Source of the DNA: Romanomermis culicivorax
Taxonomy: Eukaryota; Nematoda; Enoplea; Mermithida; Mermithidae
Direction of reading: 5' to 3'
DNA length: 64,000 nt
Assembly: GCA_963922205.1 (NCBI GenBank)
Contig: CAWUHX010000156.1
Span: 248,001 to 312,000, forward strand
Part shown: piece after piece, positions 12,447-23,749 of the stretch
Layout: each line of letters starts with the position of its first letter
How positions within the stretch are numbered: position 1 is the stretch's first letter
Made by a program: the position numbers and the translations under genes
The notes under the pieces: generated by a model
The model's database searches: none
What the model was told of the DNA's origin: nothing
Seen by the model: only the letters and a program-made list of their open reading frames with translations

Positions 12447-13407
12447 ATTGAAACATGTCGATCACACTCAGGAATATACACTCTGTTCCTTAGCGAAAAC
12501 CTCATTCGATGTATATGACGTCATGATTATGCCTGGTCGAATAAGGCGAGTACTGCGTTTTAGCGTCAACGCTATACAAAATAAAGTGCAATGGTTTTTA
12601 GCAAATCGATGTTGCAATATCCAGTTACTGTAGGTATTAAATCTATAAACACGTTTTTCATGTTTATCCCAGTGCTTTTTATGCCAAAGTATGGTTTTTG
12701 GCACAAAAAAATTGGAATGCACAAAAAGTTAATTGTCACAATTTTTTTGACTTTTTTAAAACTGAATTTTCTTGATTTTTAGTCATCTTGGGGGACTGAA
12801 AAAGTAAAATTTTCGAGGCGCTTCGCGCCCAGTCTTCTAATATTACTTTTATTTGTCTAGAACGCGAGCGAATTCTGTTTGAATGATCAATCGTTTTGAA
12901 TACGTACTCAATCGAACAAAGGATAACAATGATCACATATTAGATCAGTCATTATTCAACTCAATCATCAGGTTTTTTTGCAAACGGAAAAATTTGGCTG
13001 CACATTTTTATTTGATCACATTAAAATCGATAAATTCGCTTAGTTTCATCAGAAAACTGATAAAAAATCACTTTTCTTGTATTTCACTCACTTCGTGTTA
13101 GTTCCAGACTATTAGAACTGACTTTCCTGAGTTTTGAAGGAAAAATCATAAGGCTAGCTACAGCAACTTGTTCGGCGCCCAGCGCCGAAAAATTTTGATT
13201 TCCAGGCCTCTAAAATGTCGGAAAATGCATTTTTCAGCACATTCTACTGCAACTGCTGATGACCGATCACGATGTATTTACCATTTAGTTGGCGGAAGCG
13301 TTCAAACGTTTCTCTATCATTTTCTATCTAATATATCTGGAGCCAGTAATTAGCGTGTTGTATAAGGTGCTATATGGAATAAGAAGCTCGTCGGAACCAG
13401 CTATGTA
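12447..13407. repeat. Interior of the inverted-repeat element, with hAT-like and family C fragments
   Basis: Family C words lie near 12660-12790 and a hairpin at about 12815. From about 12960 to 13355 the sequence matches 57330-57735, including AGCACATTCTACTGCAACTG and a hairpin (about 13172). TCAGGTTTTTTTGC near 12968 looks like the left end of a CAGGG-type hAT element. No gene is recognised. Confidence 0.55.
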
Positions 13408-13411
13408 TGTT

Positions 13412-13995
13412 TGTTGTGGAGCGATTTGGCGTATTTGTAAAGCTCCTGTTGTTTTCGAAAAAAGAATGGCAAGTTTGAAGGAAAAGATCGTGACAAGACC
13501 CGCGAAGAGGCGTGGCTACGACGTGAAGAAATTATGAAAATGTTTTTCATTAGATTCCGTTGTACTGTAGCCAAAAGGTTGTGTTTTGTGTTTTGTCTGA
13601 AAAGTGTGAGGCGGCTATTTTGTACATTAGTAAATCGTGTGAAAAGTGTGTTCTAGATTGAGTCAAACTATTTGGAAAATAGTTTGAGTAAGCGAGTGAA
13701 ACTCCTAAGCGATTAAGTTAGTATGGCGCGAGTTTTCGGCATCCGAAAACCTTTGACGACCTGAGCGAAGATCCCTGGATAATTGACACAGTGCTCTCTA
13801 CGAGCCCGTCAATCTCCTGCGTTCGACTATCGTTGCATTAATTCCGTAAAACACTCCGAGTGTTTCGTCTATAGCCTTCCGCACGCTCTTCTACGTTCCA
13901 TATGTCTCTTCTAAACGCGCGATAAATCGTCAAGCTACACAGCTAAATTCTCATCTGCGTCGTCATCTAATCATCTCATTTTTTCACGCACGACA
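13412..13995 (+). repeat. 5' LTR
   Basis: Begins TGTTGTGGAGCGATTTGG and ends TTCACGCACGACA, matching 25072-25658 over its full length. It should hold the promoter and start of the genomic transcript, but I cannot place a TATA box or start site with confidence. Compared with the 3' LTR it lacks a 3-bp TAG-type insertion near 13720. Confidence 0.95.
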
Positions 13996-14000
13996 TAATT

Positions 14001-14018
14001 TGGTGACCGTACCAGCTC
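14001..14018 (+). promoter_or_regulatory. Primer-binding site
   Basis: TGGTGACCGTACCAGC starts five bases after the 5' LTR. The leading TGG pairs with the CCA end of a tRNA, as in most LTR elements. I cannot name the tRNA from the sequence. Confidence 0.7.
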
Positions 14019-14071
14019 GTCTAAAGGTTGAGGAAACGCCGAAATTTGCAAAAAATCGAAAATCCGAACAA

Positions 14072-14602
14072 ATGGAGGAAAACCGCACGCGTTGCTCTAC
14101 TGCGCTCGGTTACGAAAAAGGTTTCTACAAGAAACTAGCGAACCTTGATAATCTAGAAATCGAAAATTTCGACTGCGAAAACGCAAATCTACCGCTTCTC
14201 TACGAAGCAGATAAGTGTAATTTCGATCTACCAGAAACGTCCGCTCCGCTAAAAACGCGAAAAACTTCACGATCTCTATCTCCAAAAATCGTCGAAAATC
14301 GAAAATTCAACTTTCTAAAACCGAAACCGAAAGAGACTGAAACTCAAAAAATCTTCGATAATGACGCATATATCGACGTAATGCAAAAATGCGATGCCGA
14401 AATGATTAATTTTCGTGGCGACGCTACTAACGCGTTAAGCGAAATGGTTACAATAGGGACTCAGCATCGAAAAATTCTCGAAGACTACAAAGCTGAAATC
14501 GAAGCGATGAGAGTTCAGAAAGAAGAGCTAATGAAACCGAATGTTCCTGAAATCGAAAATAACGCGAAACCTATAAGCTCTTACGCTCAGTCTCAGAAAT
14601 AG
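14072..14602 (+). pseudogene. gag: Gag, N-terminal segment
   Basis: Structural polyprotein of the retrotransposon. The first in-frame ATG after the primer-binding site is at 14072, and the frame ends at a TAG (14600-14602). The product is hydrophilic, rich in Lys, Glu and Asn, with a likely coiled stretch near its end. Translation continues in the same frame after the TAG through 14603-15697 with no further stop, so the TAG looks like a nonsense change (CAG to TAG would explain it) or a read-through site. I see no recognisable domain. It is assigned to Gag by position. Confidence 0.75.
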
Positions 14603-15697
14603 ACTAAACCGAAAAACGTCACTAGCGATCGAAAAAGTCAACTTAGTTTTCGTAGTATAATCGACGACGATGATGATCTAATCATCCCGACACAAACTTT
14701 TGACCACTCTAACGCGCTAAACACGCTAAACTCTCAGATAAATTTTCCGTCTATCCCACCTTCTCAGGTGCATAGATCTTTCGCGGATGATGAAACGAGA
14801 ATTAAGACTATCTGTAAAAAGATAGCGCCGCAAAAACAAGATAATTCGACCCGAAATCAGCAGGTGTTGAAATTCTTCATAGCACTCGAAAACGAGTTCG
14901 GCCTTGATGCGTCTGAGTATGTAAAACTTCACACTTTGCATCGCTTAACTTGCGATGGTGCCCTGAACACCATACGAGATGTCCGATCCTATGATGAAGC
15001 GAAACAGATTTTGATGTGTATGAATGCACCAAATTGCGACCAAGATACGCTCCAATGTGAGCTCCAGTCTATCGCTCCGTTTGAAACCAAAGATCCATCA
15101 GCTTTCGTAAATCGAATAAGTACCTACGTACATCTACTGTACTATGACAGAAGTGCTCAGTATCGCCATAGAAAAGTTATCACAACTTTTCTTTGGAAAA
15201 TGCCGGAAATTTACAGAGTCTCGATTGACGCGAGTACTCTAGAAACGATCACTGACTTAGCTATAGCCGTCGCGAAAGTTCAGAAAATTCAACGAGCGAA
15301 TAAACAGTCAACTATCAGAGTAGAACAACCTATACTGGTTAATACACTCGAAAATCCGTCGGAAGAGCAACCAGCTCAGTCGCATTTCAGAGATGATTCG
15401 AAACCTCGTTTGAGAGATAACTCTCAATCCCGAAACAGAGATGACTCTAGGCAGCGAAATAGCGTGAGATTTCAAGAAAATTCGACTCTAACGAAGACGA
15501 AAGAATTGGAAGAAAGCATAAAACGAGTCCTAGAAAAGTTCGGAATCCGAGAAAATACGCAAAATGCTAATAATTTCGAAAATCGAAGATCACGATTCGA
15601 TCGCGGGACGAGTCCGAATTTTCGGAATAGAGAAAACATTCCTATACGGGATTTATCTCAGAATCAAAACTTCCAACGAAATCAGTCACGCGAATGA
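14603..15697 (+). pseudogene. gag: Gag, capsid-like segment
   Basis: Same reading frame as the preceding segment. From about 14860 (LKFFIALENEFGLDASEY) to about 15290 it resembles the helical retrotransposon Gag/capsid domain: an alpha-helical stretch with alternating hydrophobic positions. A strongly basic Arg/Asn/Ser-rich tail with repeated SRNRDD-type words follows and probably binds RNA. It ends at an in-frame TGA (15695-15697), consistent with CGA to TGA, after which the same frame stays open. Confidence 0.75.
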
Positions 15698-16204
15698 CCA
15701 TCAAAGTATTGTACCTATCATGGTCAGTGTAAACAGGACAGCTCCGAATGCTATCAGTTGAAACCACAGGCTTCTCAACCTCGGCAACAACAACCGAATC
15801 ATCAATGGCAAAATAACCATAATTGGCATCCTCGTTTTCAACAAAATACGCGTAACTACACGCTCAATCAGAATCAAAATTTCGACCGAAATAACCGATT
15901 TTTCAATCGCGATAATCGAAACTATCAGAGAGATGTTGCAAACATTTCTCTCTGCGATTCCGAATCCCGACAAGAAAAGATAATCGAGAAGCACTACTAC
16001 TATCCCATGAACAACTCACAGTCTATACAGACTCAGCCAACTTCTCCGAAATCTTCGCAACAAGTTTTGCCATCAGAAACCAAAACCGTGTCCAACTCAC
16101 CTAAACCTTTTGTTCCGATGAAACCGACAACTAGTACGGCTAATATGCTTGAACCGACAGAAGCTTCTAAAGCTACAAACTTCTTCGTCACTCCCAATCA
16201 CTGA
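15698..16204 (+). pseudogene. gag: Gag, nucleocapsid-like segment
   Basis: Continues the Gag frame after the TGA. It begins with the metal-binding pattern YCTYHGQCKQDSSEC (C-X2-H-X2-C-X6-C), the place and style of a Gypsy Gag zinc knuckle. A Gln/Asn/Arg-rich stretch and a Ser/Pro/Thr linker follow. The TGA at 16202-16204 is probably the real Gag stop, because the next in-frame stop follows quickly and the protease frame already overlaps from about 16149. Confidence 0.7.
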
Positions 16205-16544
16205 TTTCACAATCGAAAAACCTACTGAACTGTGGATCGCGAGATCTAGTGTGTGTCGAATCGAAGAATGTTCGCAAAAAGATATCAAACTGCTGAGCTT
16301 ATACGCTCCTACTCGTGCTTTTCATATCGATGCCGAAATCGGAAAAACCAAAACGAGAGCTTTAATCGATACCGGTGCTCAATGTTCAGTCATTTCCTCA
16401 TGTCTAGCTCAACGCTCTTTGGGGATTGACTATGATACGTTAGAAACATCCGCGCAGACAAAAGTAGCCGACGGTGCTATCGTCGATGCCCGAGGTCCAA
16501 TAATCTTCAAAATCAGTTCATCTTTCGGAACGCATCTAGTATGA
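16149..16544 (+). pseudogene. pro: Aspartic protease (pro)
   Basis: Retropepsin that would cut the polyproteins. The catalytic motif is RALIDTGAQCSVIS, with its aspartate codon at 16368-16370. The second conserved strand, [12 protein letters not shown], lies just beyond an in-frame TGA (16542-16544), so the protease domain is itself split by that stop. This frame is one base forward of Gag (frame 2 to frame 0) and overlaps it by about 56 bases, which suggests +1 (or -2) frameshifting in the intact element. The 16149 start is a TTG in the overlap, not a true initiation codon. Confidence 0.85.
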
Positions 16545-18470
16545 TGCTGGATACTGCCTACTACAGGAGAGCAATGCCTCCTAGGAACCGATTTTCTAGT
16601 GCATCCAAGCTTTCGAGCTGTAATAAACTTTCCCGAAAATTTCATCAGAATCGGAGACGTTCAGCAAGAACTAAACCTAGTTTTGAAACCGATCGAAAAA
16701 GTGCCCTACAATGAAGTATTTTCAAATACTTCTACGGGACAAAGTCAAACACAAATCGTAAAAATCGACAGATCGCTACCGATTTTGAATATCTCGTCAT
16801 GCTACGTAGAACCGAATTGTCAAACCTGGGTTAACGGGAAAATCTTCCCTTTCACAAAGGAAAGCTTCAAAAGCGTTATAGTTCAGCCTGTGAACTTCGG
16901 AAAAGAAAACTGCGAATATCCGATCGAACTTGCGATAATCAACATAACGGAAGGCAAATGTCCACTATTATTCGTCAATGATAGTGCGAATGGTATCCAC
17001 CTACAACCTAACCAGCTCATCCCTGAGGTTAAATTCAAACTCGAAGAATCGAAAATGACCGTCGCGTCGCTAAGCGATCATGAAGAAGACTATGAGCCAG
17101 CAACGTTGGTTAAAGATCAGACAACAATGTCGGAAGAAGAAAAACTTCAACTCGCTCTCGAAAAAATGACCGAAAAGTCAAATATCCACGATGAAGATAG
17201 AAAAATCGCTATCGAAGTCTTCAAGCAATATCGCGATGTTTTCAGTCTCCCTGGAGATCAGCCTACTCTCACTCATGAGTTAACGGTCTCTATAGACACC
17301 GGTGATGCAAAACCAGTCGCGAAACACTACTATCGTGCGCCGATTGAACAAAGACCAATGGTTCGTCAGAAAATTCAAGAAATGCTAGAAAAAGGCCTCA
17401 TAGAACCTTCGCGATCACCGTGGGCTGCGCCTATGTTTCTGGTAACCAAAAAAGATGGAAGTTGGCGACCCGTAGTCGACTATAGAGGTATAAATGAAGT
17501 TACTCCTAGCGATAAGTTTCTGATCCCGAGAATCGATGACTATCTAGATGCTTTAGGCAATGCAAGATTTTTCTCAACTCTAGACTTGAAAGCAGGGTAT
17601 TGGCAAATCCCTTTAGACATCGCTTCACGCAATAAAACTACTTTCGTCAGTCAAGAAGGCTTGTTTCATTTCAAAGTTCTACCTTTTGGTTTGAAAAATG
17701 CTCCTGCTGAATTTCAAAGACTAATGGAACGGATCCTGCATCCATACATCTGGAAAATCTGTTTGGTCTACATCGACGATATCATAGTTTTTTCGCAAAC
17801 GTATAATGATCATCTAGCACATATCCAACTGATCTTTGATGCTCTCCGAGACGCGAATCTAATGCTAAGACCAGATCTATGCAATTTCGTCCCGAAACAA
17901 GTAAAATTTCTTGGTCACTTGCTAAGCGAAAATGGAATCCCGCCTGATCCTGAAAAGGTCTCTGCGATCGTAAACTATGAAATGCCAAAAATGGTAAAAG
18001 ATCTTCAAAGTTTTTTGGGCCTTGTCCAATGGTGTAGACGATTCATACCGAATCTTGCCACTCTTTCGCGACCGCTCTATCAACTATTACGAAAAAACGC
18101 GAAATATGAAATAAGTGAAGAACATCGTATAGCTTTTAACGAGATTAAAACATCTCTAACCTCAACTCCTTTTTTGCGATATCCTGTCTATAACGACGAA
18201 AAATCGAAATTCATCATACAAACTGATGCTAGCACAACTGCTATCGGAGCGATTTTGTATCAAGAAAACGAAAATGATCAATGGGTGATTGCTTACAACA
18301 GTAGAGTTCTGTCTGACGTAGAAACCCCATACAGTACGACTGAGCGCGAATGTCTAGCAATCGTAGAAGCTTTTCATTGGTACAGACACTATGTCTATGG
18401 TCAAAAAGTAATGGTCAGAACTGAGCATAAACCCTTGCAATGGATCAAAGAAGAAAAACATCGAAACTAG
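16545..18470 (+). pseudogene. pol: Reverse transcriptase and RNase H (pol)
   Basis: Same frame as protease. It starts with the protease end (GTDFLVHP), then a linker, then the RT core. RT landmarks are [22 protein letters not shown], the fingers/palm motif [32 protein letters not shown] and the active site YIDDIIVF (YIDD codons 17769-17780). RNase H follows, with [15 protein letters not shown] and [17 protein letters not shown]. The family's usual TDH motif reads TEH here (GAG at 18423-18425), an unusual or damaging change. An in-frame TAG (18468-18470) ends the segment just before the RNase H C terminus, and the frame reopens immediately. Confidence 0.93.
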
Positions 18471-19487
18471 CGACTTCAAAATTTTGCAATAAAGCCTCAA
18501 GACTACGACTATCGAGTTGAATATGTAAAGGGTAAAGAAAACGCTTGCGCTGATTTTCTATCATGCAATGAGCCTCGCGCTAAAGTGAAGTCAAAGACTA
18601 GTGAAGAAGTAACAAATGAAATATTCAGACCAACGTTTCGCAAAGAGAAAAAGACTGTCGCTGCAGCTATAACAAGGTCAATGACACAAAAAGAAAAAAG
18701 AAATAAAGTGCCGAAGTTCCAAGAAGATTTCCAACAGCCTGAGAAACGGCTAATAACTATAGAATCGCCGGAAGAAATCATAGAAGCTCAAAGAAAGGAT
18801 CCGTACATCGCGAAATTGGTAAAAATTCTGGAACAAAACCAAATCTCTACGATTTCATCTGCTTTTCATACCCAAAACGAAATAGTGTACCGAACATCGA
18901 AACAAGCTAACACAGCTTCCGCGACAGTAGTTCCGACTACTTTGATAGAAAGTGTTTTGTATCAATTTCATGGCGCGAAGATTTTGAGCCATCAAGGTCA
19001 TAGATGCACTACAGCGATGATTCATCAGCATTTCTGGTGGCCGAAAATGGAAGAATCGATAATAAAATGGATCAAAACGTGTAAAACATGTCAACAAACA
19101 ACTTCTCAGTTGCCGAAACCTCCTCCTTTGATGCCGATTCAACCAAAATATCCATTTGAAATCGTCGCGACTGACATAGTAAACATATCCCCTCTGGGTG
19201 AGAAAAGATCATACGTCATTGTATTTCAAGACTACTTCACTAAATGGGTAAGCGCTCATTTGATTCCGGATCAAAAAGCAGCAACTATAGTTGAAAGTTT
19301 CGTAAACAATGTAGTTTTGGTTCATGGCAGTCCAAAACATCTACTATCAGATCAGGGATCAGGGTTCACTTCAAACTTGATGAAAGACATCACGAAACTT
19401 TTAAAAGTACAGAAAATCAATACCACTGCATATCATCCACAATGTAACGGAATGGTCGAAAGATTCAATCAAACGTTGATTTTGTAA
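18471..19487 (+). pseudogene. pol: Integrase, zinc-binding and catalytic core (pol)
   Basis: Begins with the end of RNase H ([14 protein letters not shown]), then a linker and integrase. The HHCC zinc domain reads through [19 protein letters not shown] to CKTCQQ. The core has the DD35E triad: Asp in VATDIV (codon 19173), Asp in LLSDQGSGF (19350) and Glu in MVERFNQTL (19458), with 35 residues between the last two. An in-frame TAA (19485-19487) breaks the protein just after the core, where CAA to TAA would explain the change. The reading frame continues intact. Confidence 0.92.
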
Positions 19488-20048
19488 CTCAAAAAATTCA
19501 CCGCTGAAGACCCCGATAATTGGGAACGGTATTTACCTTTCACGACATTCGCCTATAACGCTGTTCCTCACACAGCTACTCACTTTTCTCCGTTTCGACT
19601 TTTGGGAGGGTATGAACCCAGAATCGCTATAGATGTCGACTGCGCTAAAAGCCTAACGCTACCGCTAAACTACGATGCGTATCAGTATATCTTCACGCAA
19701 GCGCAACTAACGTTATATAACGAAGTTTTCGAAAACTTAAAAAACGCGTCCGAATCGCATAAAGGATACTTCGATAAAAAAGGGAAAGAGCAGAAATATG
19801 ATCTAAACGATCTCATACTGTTGATTAACAACAAAAAAGCAACTAAAATCGACAAAGACTATATCGGACCCTTCGTAGTCGTCGGAAACTCCGAAATTTC
19901 GAAAAATGTCATAACGATCGATAGTCTAGATTGTCCCGAACAATCTCAGAAAGTCTCACTTTCTCAGGTAAAGCCGTACATGCCTCGCACGGCATCGGCA
20001 ATTCTAGAAAAGGAAGACAACGGTCCTCCGAAACTTCACAAAAATTAA
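19488..20048 (+). pseudogene. pol: Integrase C-terminal region (pol)
   Basis: Same frame after the TAA. It contains the family signature region WERYLPFTTFAYNAVPHTAT followed by SPFRLLGGYEP, then a helical segment and a C-terminal SH3-like DNA-binding stretch (IGPFVVVGNSEI). It ends with TAA (20046-20048). There is no chromodomain. Downstream, 20049-20535 is AT-rich and non-coding. Confidence 0.88.
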
Positions 20049-20535
20049 AATTGTTAATTTTGATATATTTTAACTAACATTAATTTTTAATTTTGTTAAA
20101 TAAATTCTAACTATTTTATGATCGCAAGCAAAGCGACGAGTATAAAATTTCCGATATTCAAAACACGCTAAACGCGCCCATACAGATTCTATGTGGAATG
20201 AGTGAAAGGAATGTGTGTGATATTATCGTGTAATTTTGTATTTATTCACGTCCAATTCGAATAAATTGACCTTCCATAAGTAGTTGCGCAGAAAAGAAAA
20301 TGAGTAAAAAGCGCGCGCCATAGGAAAATCTTCCTCAGGTCCCACCCAATCTGAACTTTACATTTTTCGCCATGTGCATGAAAATTTAAATTCGTGGTTT
20401 AACAACTTTCCACTTTACACCTTCATCTTTTAGCAAGATACTTTGGTTTATATTTTCATTTCGAAAAACTGAAACGATAGAGAACAGTCGGGTCAATTTG
20501 AAATTGCTCAAACACAAAGTTGATAAAGAAAATCG
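20049..20535 (+). other. Non-coding spacer between pol and the third ORF
   Basis: AT-rich, with no extended open frame on the plus strand. It could hold the promoter or splice acceptor needed to express the third coding region, but no specific signal can be named. Confidence 0.4.
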
Positions 20536-23209
20536 ATGGCGAGCGAATCGGAGGTGACAACGTCGCAAGGATCGGCAATATCCACATCGCTAATAAATCC
20601 GCCGCCCATATTTAAAAAATATTTTAACGATCAAGTCCGATACGTGGCGTACCAAAAAAAGCAATACCGTCAAGACAACAGGTTTTTCTTTGCTGATGGT
20701 AAGTTCTGCACTGCCAAATAGACTAAAGTGTCTAAAAAAGAAACTCCGGGTTTCACTTCCCCTGGGAAGAGTAAAATATCGATCCGTCGATATAAAAACT
20801 TGAGTCGCGGTAACTTCGCTAGAAGATTTGCACGCCGCAATTCGAAAGAGTGACATTTCCACGCGAAACTAAATCTCACAGAAATTAATCGAAATTTTAT
20901 GATATTTTATAGAATACAATATCAAACGAATGATTCGGATCACGGAATTCGAACGGTGGTTCGGGACGGTATATGCTAGACCGCTCAACGTCTTACGTGA
21001 TCCTCAATACGTTGAGAGCGGAGAATTGAAAGGCGCCCTATCGGCATATGCAAAACCAAACTTCCGCGGCCACGTGCTAGTCGGATTCGATGTCGAAAAA
21101 ATCTCGACTAATCAACTATATATACATAAAAAGTCAAAGATGAATATAGTGAACCAGAACGGGACCCACGTCGCTCGGTTTGTCCAGTTGGGTTTCCCAA
21201 CTGGATACACTATAATGTTCGAGGCCTTAGCGGTGACACCCGAAGATTGGACGGCCTTTTACGAATTCATATTGGCCCCTAAAACCATCGTAATCGGTTT
21301 CGATCAAGCCGATGATTGGAAATGTCTAAAATACATGCACGGACGTGACTATTACTCATCCGACGCTCGAAAAACGCACTCTAACGTGCTCGCGCCTAGT
21401 ATTCTGGTTGACGTCCAGATAATACTAGAAAATATCGAACGCTTACCCGAAAAGTGGGAAAGAGCTCGTCTGATCGGTTTGTGTCCCGAAAATAAAAAAT
21501 TGAAAGGAATCGTTGCCGACGCGTTCGCGCTAGACGTAGAACGCTATACGTTGTATTTTCCGCAAGCGAATGATCGAATCGCCCAAGCAGGCAAACCCGA
21601 CGAACAAGTTTTGACGTATTCGATCCTAGACGCGTACTATCCGATACTGATGTTTTTAGCGTACGGGCGCTATGGCTTGGTAGACTGCGTTTACGATAAT
21701 ATTCAAATCTTCACACACGATTTCTTGCCGCCCGAATACATACACATTGCTACGCAAAATCTGTATGACAACGCGAACGTCGACCGCGAAGGCGACGAAA
21801 AGGGCGCATTCGGCGTCATAGATCCGACGCTCTCGAAAACTATGTTGCATGTGATCATGCGCGACGAAATCCTAGCATTGAATCGAATCATATTCTATGA
21901 CTACAACGTTCCGAATATGCGATTCTGCTTATATAATCACGTAAACGTGGAGCACTCCACTAAACCACTCGGCTTAAAAATGCACCCTATGAAACTACCG
22001 ACCATAAAGGGTAGCAAAAACAACACGTCTTCCTTGACCGACGACGGAAAAATTGAACCGTACGACGACGCCGCTGTATGCCTCAGAGTTATAGAGCAAG
22101 CTTTACGCTCCAATGACGTAGTTAGCATTCATCATAAGGTCGGCGCTTCTATGTCCTTACTATTTCTGTCCGAAATAGATCAAAACATGGTGACAAGCGA
22201 CGAAGCGAAGCAAATAAACTTCAACCTAGTTGTAAACAATCCATTTACGATCTATGGTCCTCCCGAAACGTGGCCGATCTACGAAATAAAATGTGATCAT
22301 CAGATCGCCGAAAAGCCGGCTCTAACGCCGCTCTACACGCTTCCGAATCACCATCTATGGATGAATGCTGTTCGCGGGACTATGCCGCTAGTCACACATG
22401 TCTGCTCCCCACATTCCGAAATGGAATTGCGAGCTATAATCAAAAATGAGATTTCGAAACTGTTGTCGAAAAGCGACAGTATCGACATTGATTTCATATG
22501 CGAACAAAATTGGGTGAAGCGAGACGGAACGTTCGAATTCGAACTGATGGAATGGGCTAGTCGCTTGCCATATAACGAAAAGAATCGCAGCGACAATAAA
22601 CGACCGATATACGCGAATCGATATTTTATGCGCCAAATCGTATTCAGAAACGACAGCTTTCCTGTCTCCAGCGAAACTGATCTCGTAATGAAAAAGAAGT
22701 ATAGGGAAAATCCCTACTACTATTTTTCATACAATTCACCGATTTTGACGTCGAGAAAATGTGAACAACTCATTTGTTTTCCGCCGAGTCATATTTTAAC
22801 AATGAGTTCGAATTTGCCCATACTGCCGACTGCTATATTGACGGGAGAAAGTCCGACAAAAACGCCTACACAGGCTCCTACACAATCTACCGCGGATACC
22901 GAATTCGACACAGAAATGGCGATGGCCGTCGATTTGTTGCTCAAACAAACCACCAAAGAATCATTCATGGTAAAAACGGAATTACCAACCGAAACTGACA
23001 TTATACAAATCGAAAGCGAAGAAGAAGACGTATCCACAGCTGATACTACTGCTCCTATAATGACGACTAAAACCACGTCCTCGTTAACTCCGTTATCCAA
23101 AAACCTATCGTACAGTACATTCGAATTGGAATCGGAAGCGATAAAAAATCAAAACATACAAGAGAAAGCCGCACTGGTAAAAACCACTTCGATGTATGAT
23201 ATCTCGTGA
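20536..23209 (+). CDS. Third ORF: DEDDy 3'-5' exonuclease-domain protein, spliced
   Basis: Exon 1 is 20536-20698; the intron is 20699-20912 (GTAAGT...TTTATAG); exon 2 runs from 20913. The 163-nt exon leaves one base, and the next two from exon 2 complete a codon, placing the junction in the long frame. From the ATG at 20930 (residue 1), motif I is VGFDVE (D54, E56), motif [14 protein letters not shown] (D129), and motif [18 protein letters not shown] (Y230, D234), the Y-X3-D pattern of the WRN/Rrp6/Mut7 class. All five key residues are present. The remaining ~500 residues match nothing I know. It ends at TGA (23207-23209), after which the frame stays open to 24724. There is no signal peptide or membrane segment, so it is not envelope-like. 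Nuclease activity is inferred. Confidence 0.82.
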
Positions 23210-23749
23210 ATGGATGACGTAGATGAAGATGAAACGAAAATGGTACCTCCGAAAATAGTACCTACGGGATATCGAATACCAAAGAAAAACGAGGAAGACA
23301 CCTCTGCCCCTATCAGTACCGAAACCGCCACTCCTGTTTTGGAGGTAAAAGATGATCGACTTTGCGACGAACACGGTGAACCCATTCGCAACGTCAGAGC
23401 GTATCAGTTTTCACTGTTTCGCAGACGAAATGCTATCGATAAACAGTTGCGCACAATACAGGATTATCTGGACACTCATCCAGAAGATCCTAATTACGTG
23501 CCCCCAGCTAAAAAACGAAGCGATTCGCGGGAAGATACCCGAAGTAGAGAACGAAAGGAAACCTATTTGCGATCACGAGAACGACCTTCGCCGTCTACTG
23601 CCCGAAAAGAAAGTGAGGATTATGATAGTCCAAAATATCGACATAGAGAATACGCGTCGAACGAGCGTCCTAGAAAACTTCACCGAGATCGCGACTATAG
23701 ACGAGAACATCCTAGTGAATCGAAGGATCGACAAAAGAGAATCGAATGA
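23210..23749 (+). pseudogene. Third ORF, Arg/Ser/Asp-rich segment
   Basis: Continues the exonuclease frame after the TGA. The N-terminal half is acidic and Pro/Thr-rich. It contains FSLFRRRNAIDKQLRTIQDY, then a highly charged tail of alternating RS, RD and RE pairs that resembles RNA-binding or splicing-associated low-complexity tails. It ends at an in-frame TGA (23747-23749) that CGA to TGA would explain. It is probably the continuation of the exonuclease protein rather than a separate gene; its own ATG at 23210 directly follows the stop and could also start translation. Confidence 0.6.
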
